From Tolypocladium sp. Sup5 PDA-1 (lineage: Eukaryota; Ascomycota; Sordariomycetes; Hypocreales; Ophiocordycipitaceae), in assembly GCA_000750105.3 (NCBI GenBank), contig JPHH03000020.1, positions 310,001-374,000 of the forward strand: a stretch of 64,000 nucleotides of DNA, given 5' to 3'. Positions 11,579 through 22,006 of this stretch are shown here, in pieces; positions within the stretch are counted from its first letter, which is position 1, and each line of letters opens with the position of its first letter. Position numbers and translations under genes: made by a program. The notes under the pieces are model-generated. The model did not search any database. It saw nothing but the letters and a program-made list of their open reading frames with translations, and was not told the DNA's origin.

Positions 11579-14500
11579 GTACGAAGTACACGAGGTACCT
11601 TGAGCGCGCGGAAGGTACATGCCCTGTTCGTGGCTGGGCAGCTCCTGCTAATGCGTATGCGCTGCGGCTGCAGCATCCGTCCCTTCTTTCTCCCTCCGGG
11701 CTCCTTATCGACACCCCTCGTCTCCAGACTACCGGAAACTCAAAGTCACAATCGCTCTCACTCCAGCGCCGGATGATGCCATCGCGTTGACATCACGACG
11801 GAGCCAGGCAATCACTCGTCAACAACACAGAAACTGCAGAGAGCCCATCGTGATCTCTGGCGTCGCGCATCGCCGCGTTCCAAGTTCCAGATCTTAGACA
11901 CGATGCGCTCCCCTGCAAAGACATGATTCTGCGTCTGCTCGCGCCAGTGCTGTTAGCCCCCAAGGTACGCGAACTTGTGGTGTAAGTCGCATTTCTTTCC
12001 CCGCGTTTTTAGGGTTTGCCTTTGCGGCTGGCCTTTCGGTCCACTGCTCTGCCGTAGAGAACGGCGCCGAGTACGAAGTACTTCATGTTGCGACATGCCT
12101 AGAGTCGGTGGAATGCGGCGCTTCCTTCACTGTCAAAGGGATTGGCCAACTAGGGCAACCGGTTGGCGATGGTCGTTATTCTGACAGCCGGCGCTCGAGT
12201 TGGGATGGGCAGGAAGGTTTGCAGATGACGATTCTCATCCGTCAGGCCCGGGACGCAGAACAACCGCATGGTGGGTTGCCACTCCCCGCACATGGTAAAA
12301 GCGGTGCTGCAGTATGTACGTACATTGTCCGTCTTTGGTAGTTCAAGCACGAGACTCGCACATGGGGCTCAAGGAAAGTTGGGCCGCCTGGGAGACAAGG
12401 CGGTGGCCGATGGAGCTCCGAGACGGACCGGCATTGGTGACGGCGCTGGGCTGGCAGCTGACCGCGGTTTTGCTCGGATCGCCCTTTCACTGACACGTCA
12501 CGGCGGTTTCGGTGCCGCGTTGCGGACGGAGAGATTTGGTGATGGCGGGTGAGTCAGATGGAAACCGAAGGGCGGCGCTGGAGGGGACCGCCATTGGACG
12601 ATGCGCGGACCCTCGACAACAAGCCCGAAAGACGTGCGAAGTAGCGTCCAGCAGACCGACTCTGTGAGATTTGATGTTGGTTTATGGATTCCGTAGCTGC
12701 AAAGCCAAGCTGAGCTGAGTCCTGTGGATACGAGGGAACCCTCGAAGTTGGGACCGGCGCATGCAGCTGGCATTAGGATGTGCTGCAAAGAAGCGCTACT
12801 ATAGGCACTGTTCTGAGGGACATCTGCCAAGAGCCAAGAGGGCAGCGCCGGGCGTCGTTGCATCGTCAAGACGGTCAGCAAGGGAATAGGAACAGCACCG
12901 GTGCCTTGGGTCAGGACTACGTGCCAAGCGTCCCGGCCGACGGGCCGTCTTGGCAGGCTGCCTCGAATTGCCCCGAATTGTTTTCCAAAGTAGGCTGCAA
13001 GATGCGTTTCCTGACCGCCATCGTGCCCCTCCTGGTCATGGCTGTGTTTTGGCGTGTAAGTGACTGCCTGCAACCGTGGGTGGTGGCGGCTGAGCGTTTT
13101 GGAACACCGACGGAGCGGCGTCAGAGGAGGGGTGCGGAGTGCGGATATCTGACGCCGGTGCCAGAGTCCGCGTAAAAGGCGGCTGGCAGTGTGGCATACG
13201 GAGTACTCTGTACGTAGTGCTAAATCGGTTCGTTGGCACCGCTTCGGTCAATCTTGTGTCCTGTTGCGTCCTGCCACGGAGATGCAGGCGGCTGTGAGCG
13301 CATGGGACAGGTCGGGTGCCTGGTTATTGACGCGCACAGCTGACCTCTGAAAGCGCAGTGCTTCACAGCTCCAACAGGAGCCAGTGGGTGTCGCCGTGGC
13401 TGCAATCTGATATACTGACGGCATACGCGCCATACGCATGCCCGTGTACGCCAGTCAGCACAGCGGCAGCATCACCATCGTCACGTCGCTGGGGCTCAAA
13501 GGTCATGTGGCTTCGGGTTCGAGTTGCACAGACAGATGCGCCTGCAGCGCTGATTCAGTACGGCCCTCGGCGGCCACTGACCGCATCTGGCCCTGTGCCA
13601 GCGCCCCTGACCCCGACCCCAGATGGTGGGCTAATCTGAGGTGTTGATGAGATTTGCGCCTGAGATTCGCCACTGGAGAGATTTGCTTCCCTGCACGCGG
13701 TCCGGGCCCCTTTTTCTTTCGTGTTTGTGTGATGGAACTTTTCCTCCTCCAGGCCCTGGGCCCTCGGCTCCATCTCCGCATCTGCTGCTGGCGCTCCACT
13801 AGCACCGGGAAACTGGGCAAGTCGCCGCGATGGGAACACCCGGCCCTTGGCTGTCACGCCTGCGTCGGCTTCGAGGCGGCGAGGGAGGGGACACCAACGC
13901 AGCTGCTGCGGTGCTGTGCGGTGCTTCAGTGAAAAAATGCCTTGTCCATCCATGACGGGATATCCAGATGGCGGATCCCTGTTGCGGGGTGCGCTGAGGG
14001 CACATGGCACGGCGAGGTACGAGCTACCTACGGGGCGGTACCTCGAGTACCTCCTTGTACCCCGAGCTTCCACCTTCAGCCCCAAGCCTGGACAGACCCG
14101 GCCGTTCCGCCGTCGTGTCCATTTTCTGGGCGTCCCTGGGCCGTGGAATTTTTGGCCAGCACCTCATCAGTGCCTCATCAGTGGTACCACGACGTCGCAG
14201 TTTTTTTTTCTTCCCCGCTGTGCCCTTGCGCCTTGCGCTGTGGCCTTCGCCTCCCCCTGGCCACAGTCTAACCGCACACCCTAGCTGCCATTTTGGCTGG
14301 AGAATACGGACGTCCTTTGGAGCTGTGCCCAACCCGCCGCATAGGCTTCCCTGCCTTGCTTTTGGCGTCGTGTCTTTTTGCGGCTTTGCAGCTTTGATAC
14401 CCTTGTGCGAGTACTTGGCAAGGATTGGGCTGTCGCAAGTGACTCCAGGAGGCGCTGCGTGATGGAGTCCAAAGCAACAGCTGTCAGCCGTATGTACCTC

Positions 14501-14695
14501 CGTACTTTACGGTAAACTTCATGCTGGCGAAGGCGCCTTTTTCTGTTCTGGTACCAAACACGGACTATGGAGTACACACGTCACCGCCAGAGATTGCAGT
14601 ACCCCATGCGTACCTGCCCTTTCCTGGCCCATTCATGTACCTGACGTATGTATTGGTGCAGTGGCAGATGTTGCGCTTGTACGAGTACGAAGTAC
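11579..14695. repeat. dispersed TAC(G/A)GTAC-type palindromic motif
   Basis: The 11-mer GTACGAAGTAC occurs at 11579-11589, 12071-12081 and 14685-14695, and the related TACGGAGTAC at 13197-13206. A similar TACGGAGTA is at 39163-39171. Further TAC/GTA-rich palindromic pieces lie at about 14036-14065 and 14490-14515. The spacing is irregular, so this is a scattered motif and not a tandem array. Confidence 0.5.
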
Positions 14696-15952
14696 CGACT
14701 CACCATCAACCAGGGTCAACATGGGAATCCGACGACAGACGACTTCGTCACAGCGTCTGGTATCCCTTGCTTTTCACTGCCTCGCCTCGCCGCCTTGCCT
14801 CGCCGCGCCTTGCCATGGCCCCCTGCCCGGTCTCTACTCGTATCTCTTGCTCAAAATGCAAGCTTTGGCCGTGCCTTTGCGCGTCGTTGCACGTAGCTCG
14901 GCAGCAGACCTGGCCCTTGCCATGCCGCCAAGTCATGTCACGTCAGGTCATGGCGCCCTCGTCCGTCTGTCCTCGTCAGAGCCCTCGCGGCGCTGTTCCT
15001 GTCGTGTTGTGTGACCCTGGCGCACGCAAGACGGAGGCCAGAACCCAAAACCCAAAACCCAAGCCCAAGCAGAAGCCCAACCCGCCGCCCGCCTGGCCGT
15101 CCTCAGATATAGAGCCGCAAGGGCCCCATCTTGAGCCTTCCGTCTCTCCAGCACAATCTCCCTGAAGCAGCAGCCATATTATTACACTCGTAAGACAGCA
15201 CCACCACCTCTTGCCGCCCTCCCCTTTTCGGTCCCGTCACTCTGGGCCACTCTGGGCCAGCCTGCAAGCTTTCCCTGGGCTCGCTAGCCACACCACCCTC
15301 GGCGCCCCACCCCCTATCCGCACGCCTCAAGGCCACCCCCACCACCTACTCGTACCGCCATCTAACTTAACCTAACCTCTCTGCATGCCAAAACCATACC
15401 ACTTTCGCTGCCACGGCCTTATGTACTACTACTACCTTGATCCCACACCCATCTTTTGACTCAACCGCCTCTCGTCCACCGCCAGAATTTCTCTTCCATA
15501 AACACCACCGCCCGACTCTCACAGGCACGCTCACCAGGAGGACTCGATCCCGCCGCCTGCTGCAAACTGCGACCGATCACCCGCGCGCTGCGTGCTGCCG
15601 CCCTCTGCGCCGGCATCTGACTAATTGCATCTGCCGGCATTACCAGCGTCCCGTCTGTTGGTAGCTGCACCTAGCGAGAATCTTTGTTGCGGCTCTGCGG
15701 GCGCGCAAATCCGGCCGCTCAACTCCAAGCCCCCGGCTCGCCTACCAAACGACTGGCCGCACCTCTGCGACGAAGGCTTCCTCGTCTGCGCACCAACGAC
15801 GACCTGCATTAGGAGCCCGCCCTCTCCAATTTCGCATTTTCGGCGGCGCGAGCTTCGACCCAGTCCCTCTACCTGGCCACCCGCCAACGACTGGCGCACC
15901 TGCTGCTGGCCTGGACTGCCCGTCTCGTCGCATCTCACACGCGCGCCCTCGC

Positions 15953-15953
<1 letters not shown>

Positions 15954-15989
<36 letters not shown>
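15954..15989. repeat. (CTG)12 microsatellite
   Basis: Twelve uninterrupted CTG units, about 540 bp upstream of the PLC start codon and probably within its transcribed leader. Confidence 0.9.
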
Positions 15990-16191
15990 AGTCGCAAGGT
16001 CCCTCGTCGTGCAGCCATCGCACCCGAAAGCAGCGACGTGCATATTCTAATACCACCACCACCACCTGCTGCCACCTCACCACTCACTCCACCGCGACAT
16101 TGGGCCTCTCTCGACTCGACCGACAGCGAGATCTGCCCCTAGCTCCCGTCCCGGGCACCGCCCCCACCGCGGAGGCCCGCCGTTCGGTTGG

Positions 16192-16212
16192 TGCTGCTGC
16201 TGCTGCTGCTGC
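16192..16212. repeat. (TGC)7 microsatellite
   Basis: Seven TGC units about 315 bp upstream of the PLC start codon; the second CTG-type array in the same leader. Confidence 0.85.
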
Positions 16213-16526
16213 TCAGTGCGGTGCTCTACTGTGCTTGGTGCAGAACCCTTTGCCGCTGCTGCCCTCGCCAGCCCCATTGGCACCGCGCCTCGGTCATTTG
16301 CGACGCACGCATCGCGAGCACCTCCAATACAACCCCCGACTCTGCGGCCAGGTGAACATCCGCCACGCCGCAGATCTGCCAGCTCGACGTCTTCCCCGCA
16401 TTCTGTTCCTGCCCCGGCCCGTCCCAACATGCATATCGGAGCTGCCCAGGGCTTATAAATGTCGACGCAGCCTTCCGAGGCTCCCCCGGCTCGCTCTTCT
16501 CATGCTTGTGCTACGCCAGCACGACC

Positions 16527-19500
16527 ATGTCGAGTGGCTCAGATCTCAATCAAATGACTTCACAACAACCCGCGGACCCCCCAAGGTCCTCGCTCTCTGC
16601 CCAGCTTCGGCGCGCTCGCCCAGGCCAGGTTCAGACCAACTTTCACCCGTCGCAACAACAGACGCAACAACATCCCTCCGCCGTCCCCGTCTCGGCCATC
16701 AGCGCCTCTTCCGCCGCCTCTAGCTCACGGCACGGCTCGCCCATCATGTCTCCGGAGACGGCCGTCCTGACGACGAATTCGTCGATCCAGGCATCACCAG
16801 AGCCCATCCGGCCAAGAGACGATGACCAATGCCCGCCAAACTTCCAGCTCCCGGACTCCATCCTGTCTCGGAAGACCAGCGCAAACTCCCTCGGACACAG
16901 CTGGGTTAGCAGCACCAGCCCCATTGCCGAGGCAGCCTACAACAACAGCAATGGCATCACCCCCATGGCCAGCAACACCGCTTCGACTTCCACGAATAAC
17001 AACGCCAACAACGCTGGCAAGGGCAACCTGATTCGCCGCCTGTCTAGCCGGGCATCGAGGGGAATCGCCAGCCGGAGGAGACAGTCCTCGGCAACACCGG
17101 CGAGCCGTGATGGAAGCGTCGGCCCCTGCTTCCTTCGGCGACGCAGTGACAGCAACACCACCGCCCCGCCAGAATATGGCGCCATGTCTACCGATTCCGA
17201 GTCAGACCTCGATGAGAGGGACGACTTTGCATCAATAAGGTCCATGTACCTCGATGGCGCGCCACGAGGCTCTTCGGCAAACAGCACGACCGGGTCCATT
17301 GCCGGAAGCGCGAACAACATGGCTGGTCCTGTTATCCCGCTGCAACTCCAGCGCGGGACCTGGTTGAGGAAGATCTCCAAGAAGAACCGCTCCAAGCGCA
17401 TTCGTCTCGTCTATGAGCCCGAGACGAACAAGCTCACGTGGGACCGGGCTCGACCCAACAAGTTCCTTCATGTCGACGAGATCAGGGAGATCCGCACTGG
17501 CTCCGACATCCAGCAGTACGGCCGCGACTTTAACATCCCCGAGTCGGAGCGCTCCACCTGGTTCTCCATCCTCTACTCCATTCCGGAAAAGTCAAAGACC
17601 AAGTTTCTGCATCTCATTGCCGACGACGTCGAGACGTGCTTCACGTGGACCACCTTCCTCGACGCGATGCTCAAGCACCGCCAGGAAGCCATGACATCCT
17701 TGATGACCTTTAGCGACAGAGCCATTGCGCAGTACTGGCAGAGCGAGATGACGAGGCAGTTTGGCGACCAGCTGCGGAGCGAGGCGCACGAAGAGATGGA
17801 CATTGCAGGCGTCATGCAGGTCTGCCAGAACCTGCACATCTACAGCTCCCAGTCCACCCTGCAAGCCAACTTCCGCCTCTGCGATGCCAGGCGCCGCGAG
17901 CGGCTCAACTTTCCCGAGTTTCTGGACTTTGTCCGGCTCATGAGGCAGAGGTCGGATGTCCAGCGCATCATGCGCAGTATCGCGGCCAAGCCCGCGCTCG
18001 GCCTCACCCTGCCCGAATTCCTGACCTTTCTTCGGGACGTGCAGGGCGAGGATGTGGACTCCAACATCTCTCTGTGGGAGAGGCACTTCATCAAGTTTGT
18101 CCGCAGGCACAGGGCAGACGACGCCGAAGGATTCGCCGCCGATTATAACGGCATGAGCATCATGTCAGAGGCTGCCTTTGTCAGTTTTCTGGCATCTCAA
18201 CACAACGGACCTCTGGCCGACGAGCCTCTGGAATACACGCTCGACCGGCCAATGAACGAGTACTTCATCTCGAGCTCCCACAACACCTATCTCCTCGGTC
18301 GCCAGGTTGCGGGCCAGTCCAGCGTTGAGGGATACATTGCCGCGCTTGCGCGGGGGTGCCGATGCGTCGAGGTGGACTGCTGGGATGGCTCCGATGGCCA
18401 GCCGCAGGTTGTCCATGGCCGCACGCTTACCACCGCCATCAGCTTCAAGGAGGTCATGACAACAATCAACAAGTACGCATTTGTCAAGTCTGGCTTCCCG
18501 CTCTGGATTTCGCTCGAGGTACACTGCAGCCCTGCGCAGCAAGCATTGATGGTGGACATCATGAAGGAGGCATTCGGCGCCCGACTGGTAACAGAGCCGC
18601 TGGATCCGACCTCGGACAAGCTGCCATCGCCATCGGAGCTCATGGAGCGAATCCTCATCAAGGTCAAGAAGCCAGGAGGCAACCACGACAGCTCCGTGGC
18701 CGAAGTCACCGGCCGAAGACGTGGAGGCAGCCTCAGCTCCCCGCTCTCCAAGCCTACGATCCCAGATGTCAACGCGTTCACTCCGTCCCAGTCCCTTCCT
18801 CAGAGCCCCCTGCTTGCTGCCAGCACCCAGGCGCGACGACTCGTGAGCAAGACCCGAGTCAACACCATCACCGAGGGCGAGGTTCACGACTTGATGAGCA
18901 GCAGCACTAGCGATAACGAGAGTGGAAGCGAAATTGGCTCCATCGGCAGGTCCGCAAACAAGACGACCAAGGTCCTCGGCGCTCTGGGAGTCTACTGCGC
19001 CGGTGTCAAGTACTTTGGGTTTGATACTCCTGCTGCCAAGGCATTCAACCACATCTTCTCCTTCATGGAGACTAGCTTTGCGAAGCACTCGCGGACCAAG
19101 GAGTCGAAGATGGCTCTGGATATCCACAACATGCGATACCTGATGCGCGTCTACCCCGACGGCATGAGGTTCGCATCGAGCAACTTCGACCCCCTCATCT
19201 ACTGGCGCCGCGGCGTGCAAATGGCCGCCTTGAACTGGCAGACATTTGACTTGGGAACGCAGCTCAACCACGCCATGTTCGAGGGCGGAAAGGACGAATC
19301 CGGATATGTTCTCAAGCCGCCCGAGCTGCGCGACATCCAGGTCCGTCCCTTCGACTCTGCCATTGCCGAGGGGAAAAAGGAGCGGTCCGTGGTGTCGTTC
19401 AACATCGATGTGATTTCGGCGCAGCAGCTCATGCGACCGGCCAATCTCTCCGCCAGCAAGTCGATGGATCCGTTCGTCGAAGTCCAGGTCTTCCATGCCA

Positions 19501-20021
19501 ATGACAAGCGCGATAAAAAGGAAGCGGGCTCGACGCTGCTGTATGCTCATGACACGCCCCTCGAGTTCCAGACCGAGGTGATCCGGGAGAATGGCTTCAA
19601 CCCCATGTTCTCTGGGGGCCAATTCAGGTTCAAGGTGACAACGAAGCATCCCGAGCTCATTTTCGTGCGCTGGTCTGTCAAGCTGGCCAGCTATGGCGAG
19701 AGCTACAACAGCAAAGACGGCGCCGCCATTGCGACTTACACGGCCAAGCTCACGAACCTCAGGCAGGGCTATCGCACGCTCCCGCTCCTCAACCACGCCG
19801 GCGACCAGTACCTCTTCTCGACGCTATTCTGCAAGATCAACGTCGACCCCATCGAGACCAGGCTCTTTGACGCACCCCCTCTGACGCAGGATGTGCGCAA
19901 GCTCAATCGCCTTGGAGGCAAGGTGTTTGGCCGGGCCAACACGAGCCCCCGGAGCACGTTTGAGAAGAACAGCACCGAGAAGAGTAGCATGGAGAAGAGC
20001 AGCTTCGACAGCTACCCTTGA
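16527..20021 (+). CDS. plc1: phosphoinositide-specific phospholipase C, delta-like
   Basis: A single uninterrupted frame of 1164 codons. It hydrolyses PtdIns(4,5)P2 to inositol trisphosphate and diacylglycerol, driving calcium and protein kinase C signalling. Order of domains: Ser/Asn-rich N-terminus (1-270), PH domain (about 270-395, starting GTWLRKISKKNRSKRIRLVY), EF-hand-like region (about 430-560), catalytic X domain (about 570-720), Y domain (about 815-925) and C2 domain (about 950-1100). The X domain shows the catalytic pair His585 (SSSHNTYLLG) and His630 (VVHGRTL) and calcium ligands Asn586, Glu615, Asp617 and Glu664. The low-complexity X-Y linker holds a Ser/Pro-rich stretch. ATG at 16527 is the first ATG in the frame. 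All catalytic residues are present, so the enzyme should be active. Confidence 0.95.
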   Translation: MSSGSDLNQMTSQQPADPPRSSLSAQLRRARPGQVQTNFHPSQQQTQQHPSAVPVSAISASSAASSSRHGSPIMSPETAVLTTNSSIQASPEPIRPRDDDQCPPNFQLPDSILSRKTSANSLGHSWVSSTSPIAEAAYNNSNGITPMASNTASTSTNNNANNAGKGNLIRRLSSRASRGIASRRRQSSATPASRDGSVGPCFLRRRSDSNTTAPPEYGAMSTDSESDLDERDDFASIRSMYLDGAPRGSSANSTTGSIAGSANNMAGPVIPLQLQRGTWLRKISKKNRSKRIRLVYEPETNKLTWDRARPNKFLHVDEIREIRTGSDIQQYGRDFNIPESERSTWFSILYSIPEKSKTKFLHLIADDVETCFTWTTFLDAMLKHRQEAMTSLMTFSDRAIAQYWQSEMTRQFGDQLRSEAHEEMDIAGVMQVCQNLHIYSSQSTLQANFRLCDARRRERLNFPEFLDFVRLMRQRSDVQRIMRSIAAKPALGLTLPEFLTFLRDVQGEDVDSNISLWERHFIKFVRRHRADDAEGFAADYNGMSIMSEAAFVSFLASQHNGPLADEPLEYTLDRPMNEYFISSSHNTYLLGRQVAGQSSVEGYIAALARGCRCVEVDCWDGSDGQPQVVHGRTLTTAISFKEVMTTINKYAFVKSGFPLWISLEVHCSPAQQALMVDIMKEAFGARLVTEPLDPTSDKLPSPSELMERILIKVKKPGGNHDSSVAEVTGRRRGGSLSSPLSKPTIPDVNAFTPSQSLPQSPLLAASTQARRLVSKTRVNTITEGEVHDLMSSSTSDNESGSEIGSIGRSANKTTKVLGALGVYCAGVKYFGFDTPAAKAFNHIFSFMETSFAKHSRTKESKMALDIHNMRYLMRVYPDGMRFASSNFDPLIYWRRGVQMAALNWQTFDLGTQLNHAMFEGGKDESGYVLKPPELRDIQVRPFDSAIAEGKKERSVVSFNIDVISAQQLMRPANLSASKSMDPFVEVQVFHANDKRDKKEAGSTLLYAHDTPLEFQTEVIRENGFNPMFSGGQFRFKVTTKHPELIFVRWSVKLASYGESYNSKDGAAIATYTAKLTNLRQGYRTLPLLNHAGDQYLFSTLFCKINVDPIETRLFDAPPLTQDVRKLNRLGGKVFGRANTSPRSTFEKNSTEKSSMEKSSFDSYP

Positions 20022-21771
20022 CCCGGCCTCGCAGTTCTGCATACGTGCTTGAGCCGCCTGGATGCATACAACGGCACTCAACCACCCGCGCATCCTCTAC
20101 GACAGCGACGTCCTCGTCAATGACGAGATGCGCAACCATATTTTGGATTTTATCCGGTCCCACGATCCGAAGCGATCCTGGCGCAGCACAGCGGTGGGAT
20201 AGGCAGGTCCTCGTCACCTTCTTGGGCTGGTTTACCCTTTCTTATGACCATTTTTCTTTTCGTCTTCGCATCGCGTTTTCCTTCTCCACGGCCCTCGGGC
20301 ATTTGACGACCAAATTGGCTTGTAGCTCTCTTTCCTTTGTTCACCATGGCGCATGAAAACAGGACGGAAAATACCCCCTTGTAGGCGGAGTGCTATACAA
20401 TGTTTTGCTTTTATTTCTAGCGTTGATACAGGAATTGCACAGTGGGGGAGGGAAGCATATACCACATGTGTGTTTTAAAGGACTCAAACGGGAAAGCATA
20501 GCACGTGAACGGGGAACATGACAGGCACTACTACATAGACAGGACAGGCATGGGCAATCATGTTTCTTTCATCATCTCTCTTTCTTTCATCTCTCATCGT
20601 TGTCTTTCTTCCCTTGTGCTCTCTCTTGCAGCTCCTGGAGGAGGGCGACTTTTGACTTTTATATCCTGACTTTACTGGTGTTTTTGCATGAACTAGTGGC
20701 GGCAGGGAGGGCAGGCAGGCAGGCGAGCCAGCTGACGGGGAATGAGCCTTTTTGTTTGCATTGAGTTTCTTTTATGGCGTTTTGTGTGTAACACGGGGGA
20801 TTGGGCATTGTACGTGTTGATAAAAGATTACCAGTGGCTCGCGCTGCATGGGTTGGCACTCCTGGCTTGGGTAGCATCGTCATATCAAGAAGCTTATTAC
20901 AACTGCCGAGCTCGTTTTCCATGTGAAGTTGGGATCAGCCAGATGTGGCGAACCCTATAGCCCTTGCTCGGTTCGCCTCACCCTTTCTTTGGCTTGTGCC
21001 TCTGTCATGACTCGTCTCCCTAGCTGATTATCCATCCCATCGAAACGAAGATCAATGCCGCCCGCAGCCAAACCAAAACTCAGTTCGCCAACCTGCAAAC
21101 TCTCCCTGTGCAACAAAGCATGTACCACGCAAGTATCGTAGATCAAACTGCGCTACTCAGCCGAACCCGTCCCTGCGTCCAGGGGTTCCACACCACCACC
21201 CCCGGAATCCAGGGAGTCCTGCCACTCACTGACGCCGCTTTTGGCCGCGTTGTGGGGAGGGTTAAAGGCAAAGGGGCGGAAGCGGGTATGGCGATCTGCC
21301 AAGTTCAGGAGCAGACTACGGATACTCGGGCTATCAAACGGCGCATCAAAGTGTAGGCTTGGTTGCGCAGATGCAAGGGGGCTTGGGGGGGTGTGAGCGG
21401 CGATCAAAAGTCTGGGGTAGGTGCACGTGTGAAGCTGAAAACTCGGTCAGAATGCGGAGATCAACCACGGATGGGAAAGGCCACGGACGAAATGACGTAT
21501 TCCGTCCGGGGCAAGGGAGAGGAAGCAAACTCAGGAGAGTCAGTCGGTAGTATTGTCGATATCCCACAGTCAGATCCAATGCCTTTCCCGCGAGACGTGA
21601 CGGCGCGAAAAGCCATGTACAAAAACTCCCCGAGCCATGCCCACAATATCCGCAAGAAATCCCGTCAACACGTATACATAGAAAGTGAGTAGTACAAGCA
21701 GCGCTCAGCCATGAGGTAAGGCGGCAAGAAGAGATCCCATTCTAATGTCCCCCGTCTTGAAAAAACATTCT
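20022..21771. other. convergent 3' region between plc1 and pfa3
   Basis: The 3' ends of the plus-strand PLC gene and the minus-strand palmitoyltransferase gene face each other across 1750 bp. A TC-rich run (TTTCTTTCATCATC type) lies at about 20555-20640. No supported gene is seen. Confidence 0.45.
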
Positions 21772-21974
21772 CTAGTCCACCCCGTCGTCTTGGAACTGCG
21801 TGCTCACCGTCCTGCCGCCGTGCCCGCTCTGGGAGCTCTCCTTGCGCAGCATGCCGCTCGCACCGCCGCGGCCCCAACCGCGGCCGTTTGTGACGACGTC
21901 GAGGGCCCGGCGCTCGGCTTCGTCGCGGCTTGCACCCGTTTGGGAGCCCCCGCCGCTGCTGGCCATGGGCGTCA

Positions 21975-22006
<32 letters not shown>

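Larger units (their letters stand above)
5191..15360. other. 10-kb gene-poor stretch
   Basis: No frame here carries a domain I recognise, and none can be extended by convincing introns. Two places look slightly protein-like: plus-strand frames at 5589-5703 and 5683-6084, which would need a frameshift or a 22-bp intron to join, and a 163-codon plus-strand frame at 8692-9183 with a basic middle part. The stretch holds a poly-A run at about 6104-6115, a TTG/CTG microsatellite and scattered TAC-rich motifs. Long leaders, non-coding transcripts or lineage-specific genes cannot be excluded. Confidence 0.45.
15361..16526 (+). other. leader and promoter region of the phospholipase C gene
   Basis: A C/T-rich stretch with many CCACCACC and CTCC runs precedes the PLC start codon, typical of long fungal 5' leaders. 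It contains two CTG arrays. Open frames here owe their poly-Gln or poly-Cys runs to those arrays and are not supported as genes. No clear TATA box was seen. Confidence 0.4.

Noticed and set aside
15621..16083. minus-strand poly-Gln and poly-Ala frames
   Set aside because: The runs come from the CTG microsatellite read in different frames.
18165..19796. 543-codon minus-strand open frame
   Set aside because: It is antisense to the PLC catalytic region, whose sense frame carries all catalytic residues; long antisense frames are common in GC-rich coding sequence.
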